Notes: generated by a model from the letters alone, not told the origin. A stretch of DNA of 64,000 nucleotides from Nectonema munidae (GCA_030549495.1 JAUIRK010000971.1:1230501-1294500); one strand, 5' to 3'. Numbered from the stretch's first letter, positions 26,701 through 35,851 are shown. Made by a program: numbers and translations.

Positions 26701-29700
26701 TCCGGCACGCAACCTAAATTTTGATATTGATAGGTCTTGCAAAATTAGTATTTTTGAAATATATTGTGTTCATTTCCACTTTTTATGTATACTCAGTGTA
26801 TCATCTATCAACTTGTCACATCGATAGGGAAAACATAGAAAAGTTTGCTTTATTTTGTTTTAACCAAGTATTAATACAAATTTTTATAAGACTTTTCAAT
26901 ATTCCAGCCCACATTTTTTAAATTTTTGGTAATCCGCCCGCTTCAAGAAAAGTTTGGTTACACCTGCTCTACAGGAAGAATAAAAACGGGCTAAATTTTT
27001 TTCTCAATACTTCAAAATAAAGGACTCCGGCCAATGTACCTTTAAAATATCCGAGTCAGCGGCACTAAACTGTAAAGAAATATACATTTTCAATAGTGTT
27101 TCAAATATAGACGTTAGGTTATAAATTATTATCCAGGAATAAATTCAAAATTTAAAAAATACACCAGATTGAAATTGTTATTTTTATGATTATTTACTAA
27201 TAAAAAATCTGAATTCGTATAAAAGATTATTCACTTTTAAAATAAAAATATATAAGATATGCAGACTTTGAATTTTATCAAAAATTCAACACACACGTAC
27301 ACCCCCTAATCGCAAAAAGTGACTCCAGAAATAAAACAAGCATGCTTGATTCGTATATAAAAATAAACTTTGTGTTCCAATATAACATACGATCATAAAT
27401 TTTGAAGAGTGTATTAATTTAGAGACTAGGTTTTTAAAAGTTACAGACGTATCAAAATTTTGATTGAAAGATTCAGTTAGTGGTTTTAGGAAAAACAAGA
27501 AATTTGAAGGCAATTCAGGAAAAGATAGTTAAATAACTAATTTTTACCATTTTATAATTTAGTAGGCGACAGATGTGATAACTTTTTTTGATTTACTGTT
27601 TTGACCGATGTGTGTGTTCTTAGAACGGAGTTATAAAATAAGAAATATCAAATTAAATATTTACTTGTTTTACAGATAAAGAAGATCTCCAGTCCTTCTC
27701 TTCGTCTAAAAGACTAAGACAAACGGTCCCACTAGGGTAAACATTTGGGTGGAAGAGTGGCGGTTCGAACCGACACTTAGGAGGTGTGGAAGGATAATCA
27801 TCCTTAAATATCATTTTTAATCTATATAAACCACCTTCCCATGGAGTCATTTTTTTACCAGGAATAGCAGCTTCCCAAATCATGAGATTCAGGCTACCAT
27901 CTTCATTTTTGGTTGGACGAGCTATGAAACCCTAAAAATAAAAAAATATATTAGGATGAAAATTCTTTCATATTACATAATTATTTAAAAAGTGTTAATA
28001 AAGATGACAGATTTAGGTAAATCCTACCATAAACCAAGTTACATTGGCTCAAAATCTGTATAAAATATGTACTCAGTAAAGAAATGGAGGTTAAATAGCT
28101 AAACCGGAAGTTGAAATCTCATTATGTAATCAAGAAATTATAATTGAAAACAAGGTCTTAACCCTTTCATTACCAAAAAAAATCAGACGATATTTATTAA
28201 AAAGCAGAAGATTCATATACAAAACTATTTGAAAAAGCAGACGAAGGTAAAATTGTTTATGTATCATATATGAAAACACTGGTCAGGAAATGGTTATAAA
28301 TTGAAACAAAAAATTATATTGTCCCTATTTCAGTCCCAAATAAATTTAATAAGCAGCTTCTAAAAACAAAACTGTACATGATTAAGTTTTATATTAACAA
28401 TATACTATATTTAAATTGAATAAATTTCAGATACTACGGTTCCCGTATCGCCTAAATTATAAGATTCATATAAAAAAATTCGGATATCATACAAACAACT
28501 CTAACTCAAAAACGGTAGTTGAGCTAATTTATGTACTTACCTAACACTAAGCTATGGTTGGAATCACACAAATGTTAATAAAAGAATGCAGCTAAGTGAT
28601 TAAAGTTGTGTTTCCCGACCTTTTTGTGATTGAGTACGACTTGGACGTTCCGATCACTTAGTTTTGGAAAATGATCAGATATCAATTTAATTAACAGGTA
28701 AAAAAGAATATAAATTAAAAAACAAAATATAATTTAACACACACTAAGAACGAATATGTGTATGAAGCAATGGATAGTGGTAGGATGAGACTGTTTTACA
28801 TGGACTAGAAAACGTTACTTTTGTCAGATCATGTATAGAGCTTTCGAAACTATAACCTTCCTTTGGTTAGATCCTGACTGAGCAGAAGCTCTAATAAGAT
28901 TTCTTAAGGTTTCATTTTGACTCTTTAGTTGATATTTTAAGGGGATAAACATTTTTGTGAAGAAAAAACTAACTAAAAATGGCACATGACCTCATGAGTG
29001 CTGGCGTACAACCTACGACTAGTGGCGTAGCCAGGGGGGGGGGCAGGGGGCAGGGGGCAGTGCCCCCCCCCCCCCTCCAAATACCTTTTCTGCCCCCCCC
29101 CCCAAATAATTTTATTTCCAATATGCTTGCCCCCTTAAATTCCTTGCATGTCCCCCAACTTCCATTTTTTGGCTACACCACTGTACGAGGCTCTTGTAGG
29201 TAACACTAGTGGAATCGATGAATTAAAGGATAGATGAAACAAGTGTAGGATATACTTTGTTATACGATAACATATCATCTTGCCTACGTGAATGCATTCA
29301 TATCTCACATATGTTTCCAACCGTGACCGGTAAATTCCACCCCGAAAATTCCAATTTAAACCCCGCCCCGGGAAACTTTCACCCTATTAATTTCTCATTT
29401 CAGGTAATTTGCACCACCATGACCAGTAAATTTCACCCCGAAAATTCCCCCCCTACGAAACTTCCACGCCATTAATTTTTCATTTGAGGTATTTTTCGTT
29501 TACCGCAAAAAACTGCTTCAGATATATGTAATAAATCTAATCATTTTAAAAAATATAATTAATTTTAGAATAGGCTAAGATTAAAAAAATGATTAATGTT
29601 AGAGTCCAATCTTTCACATCACAAATAAGTTCACGTTTTCTTCACATTGTCTTTTGAATCTCATACAGTCATGTCCCGATTATCCGGTCGTCGATTCTCC

Positions 29701-30837
29701 GGCCCTTCCTTTTCGTACAAAAAACCAATTTGAGAAAAATTTCCCTTCCCCCGCCGAAAAAAAATCCACGCCAAAAAAAAAAAAGGAAAAAAGAAAGGAA
29801 AAAAAAGAAAAAATATATGTAATTTTCACTTTCAACCACTTTTTTTTTCCTTTCGATGAAGAGATGTATAAAAGAGCATGGGTGTAAAAGAATAATATAT
29901 TTAAATATCTCATAACTGTACGTTTGAACGCGGGTAGATAACTTGATTGTCATCTCCAACCTGTATACTACGAGACTAGGGATGTTCAACTTTCTATTCA
30001 TATTTTGCTAATATATTTGTCAAATAATAATCAAAATAAAATTGTGTAATCAAAGAATTGAAAAATATTCTTTAAAAAATCAAAAAATATTTATTCTTTT
30101 TAAATATATTATTGGCACCAGTTACTTTTAGGATAGAAAGATAAACGTAGTTTCTTTAATTATTTTTTATCAAATCATGTATATAGGAAACTAAAAGTAA
30201 CAAACATTTCAACTAATCATATTGTTATGAAACAAAACCACCATTTTAAAGTTAAGTGTTTAGAACTTTTGTGTAGAATGTTTGAAAATGTGCTTTCAAT
30301 ATGTATGTAAAATATTTTTTGAAATTTTTTATTTTAAATGTTTTTTTTTAGCATTTTACGATTTTTATATTTAAATATATAATAAGGTCTGGCAAGTTGT
30401 CTCCCCGGAGGTCTTGCCAGACCTCTGATATAAATTTGAATAATATAAAAGGAAGCAACTAGAGCCAATAGAAAACTAAACTTTAACATGATTTTTTAAG
30501 AAACCTTATATGGATTTCACCTTAATTTCCTTTGAGCAAACAATAATGTTTAACTTATTATAGCAAATAATAATTAGGTGAATTATTCGGATGTAGAAAT
30601 TTCGAAGGGTGGAATTTTAGAGGAGAGGGTGGGGGAATTTCCCGGTGAAATTTACATTGAACGGCTTTCAACAATGATAACATAGTATTTGAAGTCTATT
30701 GGCATGATTGGATTAAATTGACAAACTTAAATGCTAATTTGATTTATTGAAAAAGAAAAATTTACGAATGGATGGTCTTTTCTCCAGTTTTTACGTTCTT
30801 CAGATAAACGACTGATCGCAATACCAGATCCACTCAT
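14640..30837 (-). CDS. UBE2I: SUMO-conjugating enzyme UBC9 (E2 I), four coding exons
   Basis: Ubc9 takes SUMO from the E1 enzyme as a thioester and passes it to target lysines, mainly in the nucleus. The exons 30837-30766, 27931-27665, 18266-18187 and 14709-14640 join in frame to 162 residues (human: 158). The start [11 protein letters not shown] has two extra residues after MSG. The core carries the HPN motif (residues 85-87) and the active-site Cys95 in [10 protein letters not shown], equivalent to human Cys93. [20 protein letters not shown] fills exon 3. Exon 4 reads [20 protein letters not shown], with a tail unlike the vertebrate KKFAPS end. All introns are GT-AG. TTTTTTAG just before GTAATG at 30841 suggests a 5' UTR intron. 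The gene spans about 16.2 kb because the introns (about 2.8, 9.4 and 3.5 kb) are filled with transposons. The splicing and match leave little doubt. Confidence 0.97.
14990..16576 (+). mobile_element. Pogo-superfamily DNA transposon with both ends, decayed
   Basis: Inverted ends CCGTAATTCCCCA (14990-15002) and TGGGGAATTACGG (16564-16576) are flanked by TA on both sides (14988-14989 and 16577-16578), the pogo/Tc1 target rule. Total length is 1,587 bp. The internal transposase is in the sense of the plus strand. It lies inside Ubc9 intron 3, antisense to the gene. Confidence 0.88.
15189..16440 (+). pseudogene. Pogo/CENP-B-like transposase relic
   Basis: Starts at ATG 15189 ([20 protein letters not shown]) with an N-terminal helix-turn-helix ending [12 protein letters not shown], then a CENP-B-type second DNA-binding domain ([20 protein letters not shown], near 15521-15580, in another frame). 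The catalytic pieces are [11 protein letters not shown] (near 15698), LVLDAFRYH (near 16011) and [10 protein letters not shown] (near 16115), so the three Asp positions survive, though the usual Glu after the first is Gln. An acidic end [10 protein letters not shown] closes it at about 16440. At least three frameshifts break it. It resembles the jerky/POGZ-like pogo group. Confidence 0.85.
16579..18186. other. Rest of UBC9 intron 3
   Basis: AT-rich intronic DNA without a recognised element. The open frames on either strand across 17753-18238 overlap exon 3 in wrong frames and have no homologous sense. Confidence 0.5.
18187..18266 (-). CDS. UBE2I: UBC9 coding exon 3
   Basis: Eighty bases encode [20 protein letters not shown] and EAYSIY plus the first two bases of a Cys codon completed by exon 4. 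Acceptor TTTTTAG, donor GTATATTC. A 161-codon minus open frame over this area is in another frame and is a shadow. Confidence 0.96.
18267..19440 (+). mobile_element. hAT transposon relic, C-terminal part readable
   Basis: Only the end is clear: at about 19256-19432 the plus strand reads [20 protein letters not shown] followed by [20 protein letters not shown], the hAT dimerisation domain with its SxERxFS-like core. Upstream to 18360 the sequence may be the rest of the element but is too decayed to read. It lies in Ubc9 intron 2. No ends or target duplication were found. Confidence 0.65.
19920..20956 (-). repeat. TTAA-ended modular repeat, copy 2
   Basis: On the minus strand it begins at 20956 with TTAACCCTACGAGTACTGGG and CACAAGTGCTGGGCG, then two to three degenerate monomers containing TTGAAAATGGGCATATG/TGATTTTCATAA-type words (20870-20690). 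Next is a block matching GTTATCGGCTCGTAGTCTCT of the 31318 copy (here 20560-20500), then a block matching 49930-50060 and a block matching 50050-50520 (here 20370-19920). The block order agrees with the copies at 31318 and 49928, so this is one element family. Confidence 0.6.
21340..23456 (+). mobile_element. piggyBac transposon relic 2, split by a SINE
   Basis: The transposase pieces run left to right. [20 protein letters not shown] (from 22121) is followed by a [16 protein letters not shown] segment (about 22349-22396), then a catalytic-core stretch reading [20 protein letters not shown] and YGIKI (about 22490-22560), then [17 protein letters not shown] (about 22692-22742). After a SINE insertion come [20 protein letters not shown] (about 23067-23130) and a C-terminal basic/cysteine region near 23225-23270. 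Several frameshifts and stops are present. GAGGGTTAA at 23448-23456 is a plausible right TTAA end. Repeat monomers of the modular family lie just outside on both sides (21350-21415, 23460-23580). It lies in Ubc9 intron 2. Confidence 0.75.
22806..22935 (+). repeat. tRNA-derived SINE with 12-bp target duplication
   Basis: The element carries RNA polymerase III box-like words, GGTTGGTTAGGTACTGG (A-box region) and GGTTCGATCCC (B box, 22876-22886), then a short body and a CGGTACCTTTAC tail. CTTTAGATCAAA occurs directly before (22794-22805) and after (22936-22947), a perfect 12-bp target-site duplication typical of LINE-driven insertion. It cuts the piggyBac relic, so it is younger than that element. 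A second fragment of its tail lies at 43752-43776. Confidence 0.85.
23460..23580 (+). repeat. Fragment of the modular repeat family (monomer C)
   Basis: Matches the 31.4-31.9 kb monomers: AGTTTTTTACA, ATTTTCAAGCATG, TTTTTTTATGAAAATC and CATGTCAAAAAATCATTTAA occur in the same order. It sits immediately right of the TTAA that ends piggyBac relic 2. Confidence 0.55.
23581..24059. other. Intronic DNA, nothing recognised
   Basis: AT-rich part of Ubc9 intron 2 with no readable element. Confidence 0.5.
24092..24400 (+). pseudogene. Decayed protein fragment, probably transposon-derived
   Basis: The plus strand reads [20 protein letters not shown] (near 24220) then [11 protein letters not shown]. 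After a frame change it reads [20 protein letters not shown] then AIAISQV (about 24307-24387). The composition is that of a real protein and the break is recent enough to read across. I believe it belongs to a transposon-linked protein group but cannot name it. It may be unrelated to the piggyBac relic that follows. Confidence 0.4.
24520..26011 (+). mobile_element. piggyBac transposon relic 3 with a TTAA right end
   Basis: N-terminal acidic/Ser-rich pieces (24525-24600) are followed by [17 protein letters not shown] (about 24979-25030) and [20 protein letters not shown] (25050-25109), which holds the conserved IDE of the catalytic core. [15 protein letters not shown] and a [20 protein letters not shown] segment (about 25337-25384) come next, then [20 protein letters not shown] (about 25567-25626). 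A C-terminal cysteine-rich domain, [20 protein letters not shown] (about 25771-25830), ends at TAA 25896. The right terminus reads on the minus strand TTAACACTAGTATGGCCGCT from 26011. Frameshifts in the middle kill it. It lies in Ubc9 intron 2. Confidence 0.8.
26012..26420. other. Intronic DNA, nothing recognised
   Basis: AT-rich part of Ubc9 intron 2. TAACGAGATTTTACGG near 26147 resembles the ends of some pogo-type MITEs but has no partner. Confidence 0.4.
26430..26645 (+). repeat. Fragment of the modular repeat family
   Basis: TTGGCTAC-like and ATTCATTATCGGTTGGTAGT words, then TCTCTAC and a CACTGAATGGTGATC.TTTC.TGG segment, match 31925-32020 in order and orientation. No ends are present. 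Confidence 0.5.
26668..26966. mobile_element. hAT-type MITE
   Basis: Ends CAGGGGTCACCAAACT (26668-26683) and AGTTTGGTTACACCTG (26951-26966) are inverted repeats of the hAT kind. The flanks CTAAACAG (26660-26667) and CTCTACAG (26967-26974) match at six of eight positions, fitting an eroded 8-bp target duplication. There is no coding capacity. It lies in Ubc9 intron 2. Confidence 0.75.
26967..27664. other. Intronic DNA next to UBC9 exon 2
   Basis: AT-rich, with no element ends and no credible frames. Confidence 0.5.
27665..27931 (-). CDS. UBE2I: UBC9 coding exon 2 (catalytic)
   Basis: Encodes 89 residues from [12 protein letters not shown] to SSLSVKQ, with acceptor TTTTTAG and donor GTAAATATT, phase 0 at both ends. 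It contains the HPN motif and the catalytic Cys. The open frame runs three residues past the donor into the intron before a stop. Confidence 0.97.
28158..28297. mobile_element. Short TTAA-type MITE, copy 1
   Basis: Begins TTAACCCTTTCATTACC and ends AGGAAATGGTTAT. The interior has CAGACGATAT and AAAAAGCAGACGAAGGTAAA in spacing shared with the 62649-62785 copy. About 140 bp, no coding. It lies in Ubc9 intron 1. The TTAA/TTAT flanks suggest mobilisation by a piggyBac-type enzyme. Confidence 0.55.
28298..29019. other. UBC9 intron 1, nothing recognised
   Basis: AT-rich; no element ends seen. Confidence 0.5.
29020..29183. mobile_element. hAT-type MITE with G and C tracts
   Basis: The left end TAGTGGCGTAGCCAGG and right end TTGGCTACACCACTG are inverted repeats closely similar to the pair at 34091-34288. 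Inside, a G-rich run (from 29034) and two C runs (29064-29075 and 29093-29103) can pair. The flanks share TACGA but no clean 8-bp duplication remains. Confidence 0.65.
29320..29495. repeat. Two-unit tandem repeat, C-rich
   Basis: Two units of about 80-96 bp, each with TGACCRGTAAATT, CACCCCGAAAATTCC, GAAACTT and ATTAATTT.TCATTT in order. A related GGTGAAATTTAC segment in reverse sense lies near 30640-30655, so this may be the end region of a MITE. Confidence 0.5.
29666..29705. mobile_element. Lone Tigger-like terminus
   Basis: TACAGTCATGTCCCGATTAT followed by CCGGTCGTCGATTCTCCGG looks like a Tigger-type end preceded by TA. No matching second end was found, so it is a fragment. Confidence 0.4.
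29880..30430 (+). repeat. Dispersed repeat family F with hairpin end, copy 1
   Basis: Blocks in order are: GTTTGAACGCGGGTAG and CATCTCCAACCTGTATACTA (29922-29970); TTCATATTTTGCTAA then AATCAAAGAATTGAAAAATA (29998-30068); a block matching the reverse of 46060-46180; and at 30388-30426 GGTCTGGCAAGTTGTCTCC with CGGAGGTCTTGCCAGACCTC, which can fold. The same blocks recur at 45883-46180 (inverted) and 49140-49930. No coding; class unknown. Confidence 0.55.
30766..30837 (-). CDS. UBE2I: UBC9 coding exon 1
   Basis: Encodes 24 residues, [20 protein letters not shown] then DHPF. The ATG is at 30837-30835, and the donor GTAAAT follows CATTC (phase 0). Basic residues in this N-terminal helix bind SUMO in the family. 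Confidence 0.95.
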
Positions 30838-31317
30838 TACCTAAAAAAGATCAGAACGATTTAGAATCGCGTTAGCTGTATCAAATAAGTTCACAGGTAC
30901 TAGATTTCATCGTTTTTTAACTTTCGTGCAATGAAGGCAAGCGAGAATAACATTGGAACTAGTTTTGAAATTTGAATAACCATAAAACAAAAAAATAAGG
31001 TAAATTTGCAATAATCCACAATAATTTGCAAAGCCGCGAGATTTCATCATCATGTAGTTACAATTTTTCTTAGTTCTAAAGTTTAATCATATAGTTAAAA
31101 AACTTTTTTTTAATATTGTGTACCCTAAACTTCTATTTAATGAGGAACTTTAGAAGAAATCAAAAATTTGAAAATTTTGTTAAATTATCTAGGAAAAATG
31201 TATTGAAACACATATTTAAAGCTATGTAATTTCATTTTTGTTTAGGTATAAAAAGGACCCTTAAAAAAATAATCAGGATTGATTTAGTTTTTGAATGCTA
31301 TAGCTTGGCTTAAAACC
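30838..31317. other. 5' region of UBC9
   Basis: TTTTTTAG at 30848-30841 (minus strand) just before the start codon suggests a spliced 5' UTR; the promoter is not identified. Otherwise AT-rich and featureless. Confidence 0.4.
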
Positions 31318-32146
31318 TTAACACTATTAGTGCTGGGCTAAATTATTCCGGTCAGTGCCCCCCCCCCCCATTTTTCTCAGATATTAATAAGTTTTTATAA
31401 ATATTTTTAATGTTACATATATATTTAAAATATGCTAAATTCAGTGGTGATGTCCATATCTAAATAATTATATAATGTTTTTTACACATATATACCCATT
31501 TTCAAGCATGCTGAATTCAGTGGTGATATTCATTTTTTTATGAAAATCATTTAAACCTGTCAAAAAAGTGATTTAAATATCACAGCTGATCTTAAAAAGA
31601 AACTTTTTATCTAAGTAATAATATAAAGTTTTTTACACATATATACCCCTTTTTTAAACATGCGAAATTCAGTGGTGATATTCATTTTTTATGAAAATCA
31701 ATCAAAAATTGTCAAAAAATTGATTTATCTCAAAAAGAAACATCTTATCCGAATAATTATATAAAGTTTTTTGCACACATATACTCATTTTCAAGTAGGT
31801 TGTGTTTACTGGTTATATTCCTTTTTTAATAAAAATTAGTCAAACCGAAAAAAATAATTTAAATATGACAGCCCATGTCAAAATTTCATTCTTCAGTAAC
31901 TTTTGTACCTCGATGGACCTCCATCTTTTTGGCTACATATTCGTTATCGGCTCGTAGTCTCTACGTCATATTATAATTTACAGTATGTAAATTTGCTATT
32001 CATTCCATGATCCTTTCTTGGTAGCTCTTTTTTCATTAGAAATTTATATTCTTCAATGTGTGTTCGAAAATTTTTTTATAATGATAAAATTACTTTTTTC
32101 CTCTCTCAAAGCATTCTGATTAAAGAATCTTCTTGATGATCTTAGA
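31318..32146 (+). repeat. TTAA-ended modular repeat, copy 3 (best left half)
   Basis: Starts TTAACACTATTAGTGCTGGG and a C run, then about 80 bp shared with copy 1. Three to four monomers follow (anchors AATTCAGTGGTGAT at about 31438, 31514 and 31666, a looser one near 31800), separated by TTTTTTACACATATATACCC and TTTTTATGAAAATCA words. Then come TTATCGGCTCGTAGTCTCTA (31943-31962) and a block at 32018-32146 almost identical to 49928-50059. No coding capacity. Confidence 0.65.
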
Positions 32147-32149
32147 GTT

Positions 32150-33180
32150 GGATGTTCAGTCATGTCCACACGTTAAAAAAACTTGAGGAGCCACTCATTG
32201 TCCGATAGCTCGGATTGTTCGGCGTCTTTCATTCGAAGAAAAGATCGGATTTAACTCAGGCAAGCAGCAAAAGGGCTAAGCACCTTCACTCTTGACGGCC
32301 AACGCTCATTGCTGTGCAAAACCAGTCCGGGATAATTATTGCCAACTTCATCCCACAATGCTTTAAACTGCGATCATTTAAAGTTCGGGAAACAATAAAG
32401 TTCAAACCCAAATGATCAGCGACATCACCTTACCAAGCTGCTTTTTACACATTTGCGCACAAAGTGCCTCCTGATGTAGAATGCAATGAAAACTTAGAAT
32501 GGGTCTGTTCTCGGAAGCGCTACAAATCCTCTGTTTTCCCCACCATGCACGGAGCACCGTCAGTACACACAGAAATAAGTTTATCCATAGGTACACTTTT
32601 TTCTTTAGCGAACTCCATGAAAGACGAATAAATCCTCCCCTCTCGTTGTCCCTTTCTGTGACAAAACGGCAGTGTGTCACCTGCAACGTAGTGTGCAATA
32701 AAACTGAACTGGGATAAATGACTCCCTTCTCTTAGGTTCATCCAAAGCAAGAGAAAAATATTTCGCTGCATTTATGTCCTTCGCTTTTTGTTCGTCCACT
32801 TGATTTGACATCATAATGCTACGATAGTTTTTGCTGACAAAGGCATTTCTTTTATTCTTTTGTCTTTATCCGAAAAGTCGTCAAAAAGTTCATTGGCCAC
32901 ATCAAGCATGAATGTTTTGACATATTCGCCATCTGTAAATGGCTTTCCGTTCCTCAGAATTCCTAACGAACCAGTAAATTAAAAAAGCTAGCCGAACTAG
33001 TCACCTAACTAGCTTGCACTCTGGACAGTAGCTCTTGACAAGCCTTCTTTCTGTTGATATGTATTATCGTAATACCTCCCTTTTTCTTGAAGGCCACCTG
33101 ATTTATCTGAGAGCAAGATATCAAAAGAGCCATGTTTGACTCGCGAGCCATAGGTTACCGAACCCTGCTATAGGGGATAC
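32150..33180 (-). pseudogene. hAT transposase relic (ZBED5/GTF2IRD2-like)
   Basis: The minus strand reads KYFSLALDEP (near 32759) with the conserved LDE, then SVPMDKLISVCTDGAPCMVG (about 32595-32536) with the TDGAP motif, then FKALWDEVGNNYPGLVLHSN followed by ERWPSRVKVLSPFAACLS (about 32363-32250), and finally DNEWLLKFF. This is the order of ZBED5-type hAT transposases. Frame changes and a stop break it. The C-terminus merges at 32146 with the modular repeat, so one interrupted the other. Confidence 0.75.
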
Positions 33181-33700
33181 GTCAAATTAGTTTTTAAAAA
33201 ACTTAAGTTATGCTGTAAAATTTTTTAGTTTTTGTTGAAGCTCTATAAATTTTTCTGATAGACTTTTTTTCCTTAAAAGTTATAAAAGGCAAATCATTGC
33301 AAAATGTTAAGTTATTTTACTTTTTGTATCTTGAACCATATTTTTGAATGATGCTGAGAAAAATGAAGTAATGCAATCTTAATTTATTGTTTGGTTTTTG
33401 TTTGCACAATTTTATCGTTATTTCATACCCTTTTTTGAGAGTCTAACTAACACACACTTATTCTTATACACTCACTAAAAAGAATGAAAAAATTCGAATA
33501 CAAAGCTTTCAAAGTACTTTAGTTCTGTTTTAGATTTTTGATAGAAATTACCTCAGAAAAGTTATTTTGGATGTGTTTTTTTTAATTTATTTTTTTCAAT
33601 AAAACATTTTTCCCTTTTTTAGGAAGGAACAACTGAAAACGAATGAATGATTTTTTTATTGTTAAAAAATAACCCCCCCCCCCCCCAATAATTTTCTATA
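33165..33700 (+). repeat. Dispersed repeat G with C tract, copy 1
   Basis: GTCAAATTAGTTTTTAAAAA, TTTTTGTTGAAGCTCTATAA, GCAAATCATTGCAAAATGTT and TGAATGATGCTGAG occur in the same order as at 35236-35430. Both copies end about 500-600 bp later in a long C run followed by AATAATTTT (33672-33699 and 35827-35851). The class is unknown and no terminal inverted repeat was found. Confidence 0.6.
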
Positions 33701-34090
33701 AGTAAGAGTTGGTGCTTGTTTATAAAACATGTATCCAGACTTTCGAATCAATCAAACATCATGCCAAGCTGCTCTGAAATTCCTATCGAACATATTTTAC
33801 AGACGATGCGTGAGAGCTATATAATAATAATCCATTGCTTCAATATGCACACAATAAGTAAGCAATGTTTATCACAGTGTCTCCTCTTTATAGTATTTTT
33901 GAGCAAACACATGTTGATGATCCTAGATTTTCTCATCTTCTGTCACAGTGGTTCTATTTCTCTTTCTGTCTCCTCTGTTTTTCTCCTTCGCTTTCTCTGC
34001 TAAAACTCAATCATTCGCTCAAGCTCTCTTATTTCATTCAAGCCCTCTTCTCTTGTTAAGCTCTCCTATCTCATTCATTTCTCTTCTCTC

Positions 34091-34288
34091 CAGTGACGTA
34101 GCTAGGCTTGGGCATGAGGGGCCGTGCTCACACTCCTATGTACCGCATGGTGCCTCCATGCATCTTATGCGATATCAGTTTTTGAAAATTTCTCCAATGA
34201 AAGGGTCAAGAAAGTATAAATAATGTTGCGCAAGTTTTTTGTTTTTAAATTGTGCCCCTTCTATCAACTTTTTTTGGCTACACCAATG
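34091..34288. mobile_element. hAT-type MITE with 8-bp target duplication
   Basis: Ends CAGTGACGTAGCTAGG and TTTGGCTACACCAATG. Flanks CTTCTCTC (34083-34090) and CTTCTGTC (34289-34296) match at seven of eight positions. Length 198 bp, no coding. Same family as 29020-29183. Confidence 0.75.
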
Positions 34289-34504
34289 CTTCTGTCTAAT
34301 TTGCATTTAGAGTTAAATTAAAATAATTTTCAATCGTTACGATTTTATATCAATGAATATTGTTAGACTAGCGCTAAGAATTTTTTTCCAATAAAATTCA
34401 CAATCTTTATCACTACGTTTGCTACATTTTGTAACATTTGAAAACTTAAATATTCAAAAAACGCAATGTTTTTCTTTTATCGTATAGTTTGATTTATCTT
34501 AATT

Positions 34505-34865
34505 TGGCCCTCGGACATTTCGCCCCATTATTTTCATAAGACAGTTCGTCCCATGGCCAATTCACCCCATTATTTTCATAAGACAGTTCGTCCCATGGAC
34601 AATTCGCCCCATTATTTTCATAAGCATTTTGTTTCATGAACGATTCGCCCGTTATTTTCATAAGACATTGTGTCTCATGGACAATTCTAGAAAATTAAGA
34701 GATAAAATGAATAATTTGAAATAATTTAATAGAGATAAAATAAACAATATAAAATTTTTTAATAATTTTACACATATAATAAGCAAAAATGGATGAAACT
34801 AATAGCCTATGAGATAATTTGTCAGGGGGCAAATTGTCTATGGGGCGAAATGTCTGTCGACCGTT
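34505..34865. mobile_element. MITE-like element with internal ~51-bp tandem repeats
   Basis: GGACATTTCGCCCCAT at 34513-34528 is inverted as ATGGGGCGAAATGTCTG at 34840-34856. Between them, three to four units carry CCCCATTATTTTCATAAGAC and AGTTCGTCCCATGGACAATT (34525-34690). A GGGGGCAAATTGTCTATGG segment near the right end is the inverse of the unit. No transposase. Confidence 0.65.
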
Positions 34866-35235
34866 AGTTTAAATAATTTTTTAATTATAAGGGTTGGCTA
34901 CTTAAACGTTGGCTTTTGCTGCTTATAAAAACTTGAAAATATCAAATAAACTCTAATTCTTTATGCCTCCTATTATTTTGAAATTATTCTGAGAACAGAC
35001 GGTTCCATTTTAAAATAGTTAGTTTATTTTGTTTCCTTTCTCTCTTATGTTTATGTAGCAAATTTTCCAATTTTGAGTAAAAGGTAAGGTACAGCGAGTG
35101 TATTTTCATTGACAAGGCACTGATGTACCGCTTATGTCAAATTATGAAGAAATTCGTATCGATGAGGAATCAAATCCAGAAGCTTCCGTGCTGAGTCCAT
35201 CATCTCAACCAACCTGTCATGCCACCCATAGAGTA

Positions 35236-35851
35236 TACTGTAGGGGATAAGTCAAATTAGTTTTAAAAAACTCAAGTTATGGTTAAAATTTTTTGTTTTT
35301 GTTGAAGCTCTATAACGCAAATCATTGCAAAATGTTAGAAGTTATTTTACTTTTTGTAGCTTGTATCAATTTAGCTTTTAAACTATTATTGAATGATGCT
35401 GAGTAAAATGAAATAATGCGATCTTAATTTTTTGTTTGCACAATTATAACTTCATTTTATACCCTTGCCCCTGAATCAATCACACTTTTTAATAAAAAAT
35501 TTTTAATTTTAGTTAATAATTTTTTGAATTTTTTTTTGTTTTGGGGTATTTTTTGCTAATTTTAAATTGGGGCATTTTTTCCTACTTTTTAATTGTGGGA
35601 ATTTTTTCTGCGCACCATATTCGATATGCAAATGTAATTAAAATATTTTCGCTGGAAGTATAATATTTAAATTTACCAATTTTGAAAAAAAAATATAAAG
35701 TAGTCTTATAAATTTAGGACTTTAGGTATACGCTAAATACACTCTATTTTAAAGAATTGCTTGAATATTTGGTCTCCCGTGGTATTTCCAGACCACTAAT
35801 TTTGAAAATTGCAGCAAAAAAATTATACCCCCCCCCCCAATAATTTTGAGG
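35236..35851 (+). repeat. Dispersed repeat G with C tract, copy 2
   Basis: Direct repeat of 33165-33700 (see there). It lacks the small segment between GCTCTATAA and GCAAATCATTGC, and its C run is at 35829-35841. Confidence 0.6.

Noticed and set aside
29669-30001. 110-codon Phe/Lys-rich frames on both strands
   Set aside because: They come from an A/G-rich low-complexity run (29755-29815) with no protein-like flanks.
33716-34223. Overlapping Ser/Leu-rich open frames
   Set aside because: They lie in CT-rich simple sequence and run into a MITE; no homologous sense.
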